Assembly: GCA_947627645.1 (NCBI GenBank)
Contig: CANQWV010000006.1
Location: forward strand, 1 to 45,362
DNA from: an uncultured Lachnospiraceae bacterium
GTDB taxonomy: Bacteria; Bacillota; Clostridia; Lachnospirales; Lachnospiraceae
Reading direction: 5' to 3'
Length of the DNA: 45,362 bases
The notes below the pieces were generated by a model that did not search any database, had not been told where the DNA came from, and saw only the letters and a program-made list of their open reading frames with translations. This document shows, piece after piece, positions 32,080 to 40,503 of this stretch. The translations under genes were made by a program, and so were the position numbers. The first letter of the stretch is position 1; each line of letters opens with the position of its first letter.

Positions 32080-33363
32080 CATGCCGATCTGCTCCTCGAT
32101 GCGGTGCGCGCTCCAGCCGACGATACGCGCGATCGCGAAGATCGGCGTGTAGAGCTCCACCGGAATCCCCAGCATCTGGTATACAAAGCCGCTGTAGAAA
32201 TCGACGTTCGGGCTGACCCCCTTGAAAATCTTACGCTTCTTCGCAATCAGCTTCGGCGCGAGCTCCTCGATGTTATTGTAGAGGGCCATGTCGACCTCGC
32301 GGTGTTTCTCGGTCGCGAGCATCTCCACAAAACGCTTGAAAATGCGCTCACGCGGATCCGACAGGGAGTACACCGCGTGCCCCATCCCGTAGATCAGGCC
32401 CTTCCGGTCGAACGCCTCGCCATCAAGCAGCTTCGCGAGATACGCCTCGACCTCGTCCTTGTCCTCGTAATCGTGCACATGGCTGCGAATATCCTCCATC
32501 ATCTCCATCACCTTGATATTCGCCCCGCCGTGCTTCGGCCCCTTCAGCGACGACATGGCTGCGGCCATCGCCGAGTACGTATCGGAACCGGAGGAAGTCA
32601 CGACACGCGTCGTGAACGTGGAATTGTTGCCGCCGCCATGCTCCATGTGCAGGATCAGCGCGATGTCGAGCACCTTCGCCTCCAGCTTCGTGTAGGAGCG
32701 GTCCGGGCGCAGCATCATCAGAAGATTCTCCGCCGTGGAGAGCGAGTGATCCGGACGGTGGATGTACATACTGTCGTTGTGCTCATAATGGTTGTACGCG
32801 TGATAGCCGTACACCGCCAGCAGCGGAAACACACTGATGAGCTGGAGGCACTGCCTCAGGCTGTTGGCGATCTCCGTGTTCGTCGCGTTGTCGTCGTAGG
32901 ATGCGAGCGTCAGAATACTGCGGATCATGGAATTCATGATGTCGCGGCTCGGCGCCTTCATGATCACGTCGCGGGTAAAATTGGTCGGCAGATCACGCCC
33001 CTCCGCCAGAATCTGGCGGAATTCAAGCAGCTCCTGCGCGCTCGGCTTTTCCCCGAACAGCAGGAGGTATGCCGTGGACTCAAAACCAAAACTGTTCCTG
33101 TCCAGCTCCTGGACAAGATGCTGCACCGGATAACCCCGGTACCAGAGCTGACCGTCGCACGGAGTCTTGACCCCATCCACATCCTGAAACGAGACGATCT
33201 TCGAGATGCTGGTCAGGCCGGTCACAACGCCCTTGCCGTTTTGGTCTCTGAGTCCGCGGTACACACCAAACTCCTGAAACAGGTGATCTGAGATCTGATC
33301 GTTCTTCCTGCAAAGCTCTTCCTTTTTTCCTGCGTAACTCATGATGTTTTTCTCATATCCCAT
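32023..33363 (-). CDS. gltA: Citrate synthase
   Basis: 446 aa, start ATG 33363 behind AAGGAGG. Condenses oxaloacetate and acetyl-CoA to citrate, feeding 2-oxoglutarate and glutamate synthesis in anaerobes with a partial TCA cycle. The catalytic triad is seen as H278 (GPKHGG), H329 (GMGHAVY) and D388 (NVDFYSG), and HMEHGGG (239-245) is also conserved. Length and motifs fit the type II-like citrate synthases of Clostridia. No aconitase or isocitrate dehydrogenase gene is adjacent. The last 17 codons have been duplicated in tandem downstream of the stop. Its promoter overlaps a perfect dyad (33382-33409). Confidence 0.95.
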   Translation of the reverse strand: MGYEKNIMSYAGKKEELCRKNDQISDHLFQEFGVYRGLRDQNGKGVVTGLTSISKIVSFQDVDGVKTPCDGQLWYRGYPVQHLVQELDRNSFGFESTAYLLLFGEKPSAQELLEFRQILAEGRDLPTNFTRDVIMKAPSRDIMNSMIRSILTLASYDDNATNTEIANSLRQCLQLISVFPLLAVYGYHAYNHYEHNDSMYIHRPDHSLSTAENLLMMLRPDRSYTKLEAKVLDIALILHMEHGGGNNSTFTTRVVTSSGSDTYSAMAAAMSSLKGPKHGGANIKVMEMMEDIRSHVHDYEDKDEVEAYLAKLLDGEAFDRKGLIYGMGHAVYSLSDPRERIFKRFVEMLATEKHREVDMALYNNIEELAPKLIAKKRKIFKGVSPNVDFYSGFVYQMLGIPVELYTPIFAIARIVGWSAHRIEEQIGMGKIIRPAYLSVMEQKEAL

Positions 33364-33381
33364 TCTGCTGCCTCCTTTTCC

Positions 33382-33431
33382 CTATGATAACAAATATTTT
33401 TTATCATAGCATATCTTTTTCTTTTCCGCAA
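33382..33431 (-). promoter_or_regulatory. Citrate synthase promoter with operator-like dyad
   Basis: TTGCGG (33431-33426), 17 bases, TATGAT (33408-33403). The -10 lies in one arm of the perfect dyad CTATGATAA-N10-TTATCATAG (33409-33382). A repressor bound there would block the promoter. No regulator gene is adjacent. Confidence 0.5.
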
Positions 33432-33440
33432 GTTTCCACG

Positions 33441-33469
33441 TTTACATAATATAGGTTCGATGCTAAAAT
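33441..33469 (+). promoter_or_regulatory. Promoter of the DUF5722 gene
   Basis: TTTACA (33441-33446), a 17-base spacer and TAAAAT (33464-33469), 45 bases before the ATG, divergent from the citrate synthase promoter. Confidence 0.75.
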
Positions 33470-33514
33470 GAAACCGTAACTCTTACCGGTTTTCTACATT
33501 GGGGAGGTAGTTTT

Positions 33515-35818
33515 ATGCGCTCGATCAGAAAAAATCTCATGCTTCTTCTGGCTTTTCTGCTTCTGCTGTCCGCAGAACCGTCACTGCGCGCGTCCGCGGC
33601 CGCCAGACCGGTCAAGCTCACAAAGTGCCAGCTCGCGACAGCGGGCAAGATCAAGATCACCGCTTCGGCCTCAAACCTCAAAAAGATCAATGGCAGCAAG
33701 TGCTACCTGTTCGCCCTTTCTTTTGCAGATTCCGGGATTTCCAGGAAGGCAAAGCCGCTTGCCTCGGTCAAAAAAGCAAAGACCATGAATTTTTCCGTGA
33801 AGCTCAACAATACAAAGGCCTCGAGCCTTCTGTACTCCCGCTTTGTGCTCGCGTCCAAAGACAAGAAAGGAAATTACAAGGCCATTAGCAGCGCCAGATA
33901 TCTCTCCAACCCGAAGAAAGCGGCCAAATATACCTACAAATTCCCAACGGCGTCCTCCAAAAAGGGGCTGCAGGTGAGCGCCAATATGCTCGAAGACGCG
34001 ATCGACCTGAATGTGCAGCATTCTCTTCTGAACATCGTATTCTCGGATCTGCTCCCAACCGCGGCAGAGCGCAACAACGCCTTTTCAATCTCCTACAAAT
34101 ATCACGGCAAAACCTACTGGTTCCGCAAGGCGCTTGTCAACAGCTACGACGCCCAGCTCACCGCTCTGAAGCAGAACAACGTCGTCGTGAGCGCCGTCCT
34201 GCTGCTCGGCTGGCGGGACGATCTCAAGTCTCTGATCTATCCGGGCGGGCGCGAAGCCGGCCACAGCTTTTATGCGTGGAATACCAAGACCGCCTCCGCC
34301 CGCGAACAGCTGCAGGCGACACTTGCGTTCCTCGGGTCACGCTACGGAAGCTCGTCCGCTGAGCATGGACGCATCGTCAACTGGATCGTCGGGAACGAGG
34401 TCAACAATTATAATGTCTACAACTATGCCGGAAGCAGGCCGCTGAAACAGTACGCGCAGCTCTATGCCGACGCGTTCCGCATGACGTACAACACGATGAC
34501 AAGCATCTACGCAAACGCCCGCGTTTATATCTCCCTCGATCATCTTTGGAACACCCGGGTGAGCGGAAGCTTTACCTCGCGGGAGCTGCTGGACGCGTTT
34601 GCCTCAGCGCTCAAAGACCAGGGCAGCATCAGCTGGAACCTGGCCTTCCATCCCTACGGCTCACCTCTGACGGAGCCGCGCTTCTGGGCAAATGTAAACG
34701 GCCAGGCAGTGCAGTCGCTGTCCTCCCCGGTCATCAGCATGAAAAATATCGGCATCCTGACCTCCTACATCCGGCAAAAATACGGCTCCGGGACGCGCAT
34801 CATTCTCTCCGAGCAGGGCTACACCTCCGTGCGGCATATCCCTGTCGTCAGTTTGGGAGACAATGCGGAGAGCAGAGACAAGAATGAAAGTTCCGGAAGC
34901 AAGCCGGATGAGAAAGACGGCGGTTCTGTCGATATCGGAAAGGAAAATGAAACAGATACAACAAAAGATTCCGACAAAGCTAACGATACTGACGCAGGCT
35001 CCGAAAACACGATCCGCGAAAAAAAGGTCGACGCCCAGAAGGAGCAGTCCGCGGCCATCGCCTACAGCTACTATCTCGCCGAGGCCGACAGCATGATCGA
35101 TTCCTTCATCATGAACCGCCATGTAGACCACCAGGCCGAGGTCGCCCAGGGACTCGATCTGGGGCTCTGGACCACCGACGCCGCGAGCAGCCTGCCGGAG
35201 TGGGCCGACGAGAAAAAGGATTCCTGGCAGGTATTCAAGTACATGGACTCCAACAAGGCAAACAGTGTGACCGCAGACGCGCGCGCTGTCATCGGCATCC
35301 AGAAATGGGCCGATCTCATACCAGGCTTTGGCAAGAAACTGTACAGCAAAAACAATTACGCCTCAGCCTCCCTGCTGCAGCTTCCAAATTACAAAAAGAC
35401 CTCGTCCATCGCCGCGGCGTGGAGCGCTTACGGAGCCGTCGCAGCAGGTTCCAGATCCGGCAGCACATTTACCGCCGTCCACGACAACAGCCGGAACCGC
35501 AACAGCCTTTGGGGGTTCTCACAGACATTCAGTAAAAAGCTGAAGTTTACCTCCGCGCCGTATTTTTACACGACGCTGACCGTGCATGGAGCCGCCGCCG
35601 CAAAAGCGCAGGTCACGATCTGCTTCTACAGTGGCAAAAACATTCTCGAGTGCAGCCAGACGATTCCCTGCGACACCCCGGTCAAGCTCGGCGTCTCCCT
35701 CAAAAAGTGGAAATACCGGAAAGCCGTGCAAAAGATCCAAGTCCTGATCTCCCCGGTGAAAAAGGGCTGGACACAAGACGCATACGTCACGATGACACGA
35801 CCGGTGCGCGGGAAATAA
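33515..35818 (+). CDS. Secreted putative glycoside hydrolase, DUF5722 family
   Basis: 767 aa behind GGGGAGG. A signal peptide (~1-30, ending ASAAA) is followed by a beta-rich N-terminal domain (30-140), then a TIM-barrel region with WIVGNEVNN (E295) and RIILSEQGYTS (E433), the spacing and context expected for acid/base and nucleophile of clan GH-A. This matches DUF5722. Between the nucleophile and the next barrel element is a ~65-residue acidic insert (444-508). A C-terminal beta domain (~620-767) may bind carbohydrate. Substrate unknown. With the GH5 enzyme it suggests extracellular polysaccharide degradation. Confidence 0.85.
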   Translation: MRSIRKNLMLLLAFLLLLSAEPSLRASAAARPVKLTKCQLATAGKIKITASASNLKKINGSKCYLFALSFADSGISRKAKPLASVKKAKTMNFSVKLNNTKASSLLYSRFVLASKDKKGNYKAISSARYLSNPKKAAKYTYKFPTASSKKGLQVSANMLEDAIDLNVQHSLLNIVFSDLLPTAAERNNAFSISYKYHGKTYWFRKALVNSYDAQLTALKQNNVVVSAVLLLGWRDDLKSLIYPGGREAGHSFYAWNTKTASAREQLQATLAFLGSRYGSSSAEHGRIVNWIVGNEVNNYNVYNYAGSRPLKQYAQLYADAFRMTYNTMTSIYANARVYISLDHLWNTRVSGSFTSRELLDAFASALKDQGSISWNLAFHPYGSPLTEPRFWANVNGQAVQSLSSPVISMKNIGILTSYIRQKYGSGTRIILSEQGYTSVRHIPVVSLGDNAESRDKNESSGSKPDEKDGGSVDIGKENETDTTKDSDKANDTDAGSENTIREKKVDAQKEQSAAIAYSYYLAEADSMIDSFIMNRHVDHQAEVAQGLDLGLWTTDAASSLPEWADEKKDSWQVFKYMDSNKANSVTADARAVIGIQKWADLIPGFGKKLYSKNNYASASLLQLPNYKKTSSIAAAWSAYGAVAAGSRSGSTFTAVHDNSRNRNSLWGFSQTFSKKLKFTSAPYFYTTLTVHGAAAAKAQVTICFYSGKNILECSQTIPCDTPVKLGVSLKKWKYRKAVQKIQVLISPVKKGWTQDAYVTMTRPVRGK

Positions 35819-35939
35819 CGGGCAACTCAAAGGCTGCAGGCTGAGGCACGCAGACAGCGCAGCAAAACCTTTCTGCGGCTTACGCATCCTCGTCACAGTC
35901 TGCAAAGCAACGCGCAAGTAAGACTTTCGCTAATCAAGC

Positions 35940-35990
35940 GAGCCGGAGTTTGCCGCACCCATACCATGCGGTCAACACCGGCTCATTTTT
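35940..35990. terminator. Bidirectional terminator between DUF5722 and deacetylase genes
   Basis: GAGCCGG (35940) pairs with CCGGCTC (35978-35984), with an inner TGCCGCA/TGCGGTCA part-stem, followed by ATTTTTT on the plus strand. The convergent deacetylase gene ends inside the T run. Confidence 0.75.
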
Positions 35991-36724
35991 TACAGAAGCT
36001 GAGAAACCGACGTCGGCACATAGCCCTGCTGCCGAAGATCCTCGATGATCGTCTCGAGCGCCTGCGCCGTGTGTCTGGCGCCGCCGTGCATACGGATGAT
36101 CGCGCCCGCGTCGAGCTGGGTGTTTTCCGTCACCTTTTTGATGATCGACTCGATCCCGTAGTCTTTCCAGTCCTCCGAATCGACGCTCCAGCGGATCGGC
36201 AGATATCCTTCCGCCACAGCGATGCTGACCAGGGCGCTGTCGTACTCCCCGTACGGAGCCCGAAACAGCTTCATCTGCACTCCGGTGAGGTTCTTTACCT
36301 TCTCGCTGGTTTCCTCCAGGATCCTGCGCACCTCCGCCGGCGATTTTTCCGTCATGCTCTCGCGGTCGGATCCCCTGCTGCCAATGTCATGCCCCTCATC
36401 CGCCATACGCTTCGTCTCCGCCGGATGCGCGTCCACCCAGTCCGCCGTCACAAAAAAAGTCGCCTTCGCCTGCTGCGCCTTGAGAATGTCCAGGATCAGC
36501 CCGACGTCCCCGCTCCCCTGCGTCACGTCAAAGCTCAGCGCCAGAGCGCCGTCCTCCCTCTGTACATAGTCGACCGGCATCGCCTGCGCGCCTGCCAGGC
36601 CGTTCACTGCAATACTTCTTTGGTTTGCCAGATATGCGCCGAAAAAAAATACGAAGGAACACAGGCACACCAGGCCCAGTCCCCTCAAACGATACCACGC
36701 AAAACTGATTTCTTTCTCCATCAT
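35990..36724 (-). CDS. Degenerate polysaccharide deacetylase-like membrane-anchored protein
   Basis: 244 aa with an N-terminal membrane anchor (~14-33). The fold is that of NodB-type deacetylases of the sporulation PdaB/YlxY kind: LALSFDVTQGSGDV (D66), KATFFVTADWVDAHP, EGHDIGS, FRAPYGEYD and a final IIRMHGG (H213). However, the metal-binding HxxxH normally found after 'IGNH' is replaced by RGSDRES (117-123), and the second Asp of motif 1 is absent. Zinc-dependent deacetylation is therefore doubtful. It may bind wall polysaccharide without cutting. Start at 36724 or 36721; the ribosome binding site is weak. Confidence 0.82.
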   Translation of the reverse strand: MMEKEISFAWYRLRGLGLVCLCSFVFFFGAYLANQRSIAVNGLAGAQAMPVDYVQREDGALALSFDVTQGSGDVGLILDILKAQQAKATFFVTADWVDAHPAETKRMADEGHDIGSRGSDRESMTEKSPAEVRRILEETSEKVKNLTGVQMKLFRAPYGEYDSALVSIAVAEGYLPIRWSVDSEDWKDYGIESIIKKVTENTQLDAGAIIRMHGGARHTAQALETIIEDLRQQGYVPTSVSQLL

Positions 36725-36921
36725 GTCTGATCCGCCCCGGGTATTCTTATTAAAACTATATGAGAATTCCCGGTATAAAATGCAATTGTCCAGGCCTGCG
36801 GATCTTTCTATTTTATTACAATTCCATTGCTATTTCTTAAGCTGTTCCCGTATCTTTCACAAGCACATTTTATGAAATCACTCCAAAGCTGTCAGCCGCT
36901 CTTACCAGCCTCCATGCAAAT

Positions 36922-37653
36922 TCATCCGGGAAAATCCAACGTCTCCTTCGCAAAGGCAAGGCGCTCCTCGAACTGCCCGTAAAAATCCCCATTCTCGTAT
37001 GGGCGGACATAAAACAGCTCCAGCAGGAGAAGGTTGACCTTCCTCACGCCCTCATCCGTTTCCAACGCAAGTCGTTCCTGCACATCCTCCAGGAAATAAT
37101 GCCAGTCGTTCACGAAGCGTTCATAGCGGTCCAGGTTCGGCGTGTCGACCCACTTACCGACCTTCACCTTCGTCTTGTTCGGCATCGGGCACTCGTGTAC
37201 CTGAAGGAAATAGCGGAAGCCAGCTGCCTGCCGCCGCGGTAAATCACCCGCCCGGAGCTCACTGCCTGCTGCCGGTTTAGCCGTTTCTGTCGGCAGATAA
37301 TACCGCCCGAGCGGAAACAGACGGCAGATCCCCGGACGCAGCGCGTGGATGCTGCACCGCCCCGCCTTATCCAGAAACGCGCAGGTCTCGCTCTCCGCGC
37401 TCATTTTCAGATTCGGCAGGATCACGCCGTCCACCACATTCAGCTCGATCTTATCCTCCAGCAGCGCCTCAAAAGGAAGTCCCAGGCCAAGTGTCAGCCG
37501 GAAGACGTCGAGCGGGTCGAGGATTATGGAATTCCCCATCCCGCTGCAGCACGCAGAGCAACCTCTGCATCCGCCGCAGCCCGCCCGCACCATATCGTTT
37601 TTTCCGTACAATCTGCCGTCAGAGATCTCCTCCAGACTAACCTGTCGCTTCAT
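36922..37653 (-). CDS. YkgJ-family cysteine-cluster protein
   Basis: 243 aa. The Cys-rich motif CGGCRGCSACC at the start, CAFLDKAGRCSIHALRPGICRLFPLG in the middle and a later HECP match the zinc/iron-chelating UPF0153 (YkgJ) family, which binds a metal or Fe-S cluster of unknown use. An insertion of about 20 residues rich in Ala, Gly and Arg lies after RYYLP. 45 bases separate it from the downstream CDF gene on the same strand, so co-transcription of this gene into that leader is not possible (the CDF gene precedes it on the minus strand); it may instead be read through from the CDF promoter. Confidence 0.85.
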   Translation of the reverse strand: MKRQVSLEEISDGRLYGKNDMVRAGCGGCRGCSACCSGMGNSIILDPLDVFRLTLGLGLPFEALLEDKIELNVVDGVILPNLKMSAESETCAFLDKAGRCSIHALRPGICRLFPLGRYYLPTETAKPAAGSELRAGDLPRRQAAGFRYFLQVHECPMPNKTKVKVGKWVDTPNLDRYERFVNDWHYFLEDVQERLALETDEGVRKVNLLLLELFYVRPYENGDFYGQFEERLAFAKETLDFPG

Positions 37654-37699
37654 ACTGTTCCTCCGCCTGCTTCGTTTCTGTTGTTTATCTGGTTTTAAG

Positions 37700-38602
37700 T
37701 CAGCATGGATTTACGTGTACCATGATGTGTTTCACCTGGCTGAACTGCTTCTCAATCCCCTCGTGCACGCGCTCTGCGATCCCGTGCGCCTCCCGGAGCG
37801 TCAGCTCTCCGTCCGCCGTAATGTCGACGTCCACATAGATCCGGCTGCCGAACGTCCTCGTGCGCAACAAATCGACGCCCTGCACGCCCTGCTGTCCCAG
37901 CACGAACGCGCGCAGCTCCTGTTCCATGACCGGATCGCAGGCCTTGTCTACCATCTTGTCAATCGCGTCCCGGAAGATGTCCACGGCCGCCTTCAGGATA
38001 AACAGGCAGATCACGACGCTCGCGAGCGGATCCATGACCGGGAAGCCCATGCGCGCCCCGAGAATGCCGACGAACGCGCCGACCGACGAGAGCGAGTCCG
38101 AGCGATGGTGCCAAGCGTCCGCCATAAGCGCCGAAGAATTGATTTTCTTCGCATAATACCTCGTGTACCAGTACATCCACTCCTTGACCACAACCGAGAC
38201 GACCGCGGCAGCCAGCGCCAGAATGCCCGGAACCGCAAGGTTTTCGTAATGTCCCGTAGCGATCTTCTCCAGCCCGGACCAGCCGATCTTGTACCCGGTG
38301 ACCGCCAGCACCGCCGCAAGCAGGATCGCCGCGACACACTCCATGCGCTCGTGCCCGTACGGGTGCTCCCGGTCCGCCTCTTTCCCCGAGAGACGAATTC
38401 CCACCATGACAAGGATCGTGCTGAAAACATCCGAAGCGGAGTGAACCGCATCGGAGACCATCGCCCCGGAGGACGCCAGGATTCCGGCGAAAAGCTTCGC
38501 AATCGAGAGCAGAAGATTCACTGCAATGCTCACCCGCGACACACGCATCGCCGTCTGCTCCATCGCGCTGATGTTTTTTTCTTTCATTTTCAGCTTACCC
38601 AT
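37700..38602 (-). CDS. Cation diffusion facilitator, probable Co/Ni efflux (CzcD-like)
   Basis: 300 aa from the ATG at 38602 behind AGGGGGAT; the track's 38674 start runs into the leader terminator and is rejected. Six membrane segments are seen. Metal-site motifs are DAVHSASD (D51, H54, D58) in helix 2 and ADAWHHRSD in helix 5, followed by a C-terminal cytoplasmic ferredoxin-like domain (IYVDVDITADGELTLREAH). CDF proteins export divalent metals in exchange for protons. The leader carries a riboswitch of the NiCo (czcD) type, which points to cobalt or nickel as substrate. The YkgJ-type gene follows 46 bases downstream on the same strand. Confidence 0.9.
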   Translation of the reverse strand: MGKLKMKEKNISAMEQTAMRVSRVSIAVNLLLSIAKLFAGILASSGAMVSDAVHSASDVFSTILVMVGIRLSGKEADREHPYGHERMECVAAILLAAVLAVTGYKIGWSGLEKIATGHYENLAVPGILALAAAVVSVVVKEWMYWYTRYYAKKINSSALMADAWHHRSDSLSSVGAFVGILGARMGFPVMDPLASVVICLFILKAAVDIFRDAIDKMVDKACDPVMEQELRAFVLGQQGVQGVDLLRTRTFGSRIYVDVDITADGELTLREAHGIAERVHEGIEKQFSQVKHIMVHVNPC

Positions 38603-38664
38603 GACATCCCCCTGTTTCTGTATTATATGCGGCGCGGGCGCATTCGCCCCTGGAACGCTATACG

Positions 38665-38790
38665 AAAAAAGCACCTGCGGAACACACGTAACCTACTGTC
38701 CCGCAGATGCTTCCAAATGCTCATCCACTGTCCTGAAAAGACCCGGCCGGGCGGTTTGCACCGCCGCCTGTTCAGCTCGTACCGTACTGT
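38665..38790 (-). ncRNA. NiCo (czcD) riboswitch with intrinsic terminator
   Basis: On the minus strand the leader reads CTGAACAGGC (38775), a GGCGGT/ACCGCC hairpin, GCCGGGTC, GGACAG, an ATG...CAT stem and GCGGGACAGT (38704-38695). This order and the repeated GGACAG/GGGACAG and CAGGC elements match the NiCo aptamer as I remember it. The last aptamer part also forms the 5' arm of a 12-bp terminator, GCATCTGCGGGA/TTCCGCAGGTGC, followed by six T. Metal binding and termination would exclude each other, giving an ON switch. Confidence 0.75.
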
Positions 38791-38879
38791 ATCAATGCCA
38801 TCCGGTCAGCGGCTGTATGGGGCAAAATTTCCCGAACCGCAAAACCAGAGACGACACTGCGTGCAAATTATTTCTAAAA

Positions 38880-38908
38880 AGAATACCAGCGGTTTAAATT
38901 CTTGTCAA
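38880..38908 (-). promoter_or_regulatory. Promoter of the riboswitch-CDF transcript
   Basis: TTGACA (38908-38903), 17 bases, TATTCT (38885-38880) on the minus strand. The start would be near 38873, leaving a leader of about 270 bases that contains the whole aptamer and terminator. Confidence 0.75.
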
Positions 38909-38992
38909 GATGTATCATGAACTAACTTTATGTTGCCTAAACTAACTGTTATTGCTCACTCCGTGACCAGCAGCAACGAACTTTCTTTTGTA

Positions 38993-40456
38993 TCACGCCT
39001 CCTGCAGGAACGCCTTGTAGCCGCGGTAGGCCTCGTAGACGTCCGCCTTGCTCGTGACTTCCATCGGCGCGTGCATATTCAGCACCGCGACGCCGCTGTC
39101 GATCACTTCCATTCCATACAGCGCGGAGATGTACGCGATCGTCCCGCCGCCTCCAACGTCCACCTTGCCGAGCTCCGCGGTCTGGAACGCCACGCCGTGC
39201 TTGTCGAGCATCGCCCGGATCGACGCCACATATTCGGCGTTCGCGTCGTTGCTGCCGCTCTTGCCGCGCGCGCCGGTGTATTTGTTGAACACAAGCCCTT
39301 TGCCAAAGTACGCGCTGTTGCGCTTATCATAGTAAACCGCATACAGCGGATCGTACGCTGCGCTCACGTCCGACGAGAGCATACGGCAGGAGCTTAGAGC
39401 CCTGCGCAGGCCAAGCTCGCTGTACTCCCCGGTAAGCCCCATGAGCTCCGCGACGGCATTCTCAAAAAACCTCGACTGCATACCAGTGGCGCCGACGCTT
39501 CCGATCTCCTCCTTGTCCACGAGCAGACAGCAGCAGGTGTAGGCCTGCGTCTGCACATCGAGCTGCGCCGCGAGCGAGGTGTACGCGCAGACACGGTCGT
39601 CCTGCCCGTATGCCATGATCATACTGCGGTCAAGTCCGCAGTCCCTCGCCTTGTCCGCCGGAACGATCTCAAGCTCCGCGGAGAGGAAATCCTCTTCTTC
39701 CATGCCGTACTTCTCCTTGAGGATCGCGAGGATATTGGCCTTCACTGCTTCCTTCTGAGCCTTTTTGTCCGTGGAATTCTCGCCTGCGTCTTCGGGCATT
39801 TCTGTCAGGGTGTCTTTCGATCTTCCCTCAGCCGCGCCATCTTTCACCGGCGCCGGACGGCTGCCGATCAGAATATCAAGATTCTCGCCTGCAATGAAAA
39901 TGTTCGCTTTCTTGCTCATCTGCTTGCCCGCCAGATGGATCAGCAGATCCGAGACAAGCACGACCGGATCGTCTTCGCTCTCACCAATGCAGACGTCGAC
40001 CACCGAGCCGTCCTTCTTCGCGACGACACCGTGAATCGCGAGTGGAATCGTCACCCACTGGTATTTCTTCACGCCGCCGTAGTAGTGCGTGTCCAGGTAG
40101 GCCAACCCCGTGTCCTCGTACAGCGGATTCTGCTTGATATCCAGGCGCGGGGAATCGATGTGCGCTCCGAGAATACGCATTCCCTCCTCCAGCGGCTTTT
40201 CGCCGATGTGGAACAGCGCCATCACCTTGCCCATATACGTCGCGTAAACCTTGTCCCCGGCAGAGAGCTTTTTCCCAGCGCTCCGCGCATTTTCCAGGCT
40301 GACATAGCCCCGCGCCTCGGCGAGTCTCACTGCCTCTTTCACACACTCGCGCTCCGTCTTTCCGGCATCCAGAAACTCCTTGTAAGAATCCGTGAGCGCC
40401 TTCAGCTCTGAAAGCTGCTCCTCACTGTAGGTTGTCCATGCATTTTTCCGTTCCAT
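38993..40456 (-). CDS. M18 family aminopeptidase
   Basis: 487 aa behind GGAGGAGG, ATG at 40456. A two-metal zinc exopeptidase of the aspartyl aminopeptidase family: GAHIDSPRLD (H99, D101), GQDDRVCAY, DKEEIGS, SSDVSAAYDP and a final NMHAPMEV supply the metal ligands and catalytic acid. It should remove N-terminal acidic or neutral residues from peptides in the cytoplasm. A hydrophilic insert of about 35 residues (roughly PVKDGAAEGRSKD to DKKAQKE) sits in the dimerisation region. It ends 48 bases after... the upstream metG stop is 47 bases before its start, so both may be co-transcribed from the metG promoter. Confidence 0.92.
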   Translation of the reverse strand: MERKNAWTTYSEEQLSELKALTDSYKEFLDAGKTERECVKEAVRLAEARGYVSLENARSAGKKLSAGDKVYATYMGKVMALFHIGEKPLEEGMRILGAHIDSPRLDIKQNPLYEDTGLAYLDTHYYGGVKKYQWVTIPLAIHGVVAKKDGSVVDVCIGESEDDPVVLVSDLLIHLAGKQMSKKANIFIAGENLDILIGSRPAPVKDGAAEGRSKDTLTEMPEDAGENSTDKKAQKEAVKANILAILKEKYGMEEEDFLSAELEIVPADKARDCGLDRSMIMAYGQDDRVCAYTSLAAQLDVQTQAYTCCCLLVDKEEIGSVGATGMQSRFFENAVAELMGLTGEYSELGLRRALSSCRMLSSDVSAAYDPLYAVYYDKRNSAYFGKGLVFNKYTGARGKSGSNDANAEYVASIRAMLDKHGVAFQTAELGKVDVGGGGTIAYISALYGMEVIDSGVAVLNMHAPMEVTSKADVYEAYRGYKAFLQEA

Positions 40457-40503
40457 AATTGCCTCCTCCTACTATAAAATAATTTTTCTTCTCAGTTGGA
40501 TTA

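Noticed and set aside
31963-33291. 442-aa plus-strand ORF
   Set aside because: Antisense of citrate synthase; its N-terminal repeats are the duplicated gene end read backwards.
37349-38920. 523-aa plus-strand ORF
   Set aside because: It runs antisense across the YkgJ and CDF genes and through the riboswitch; no coding support.
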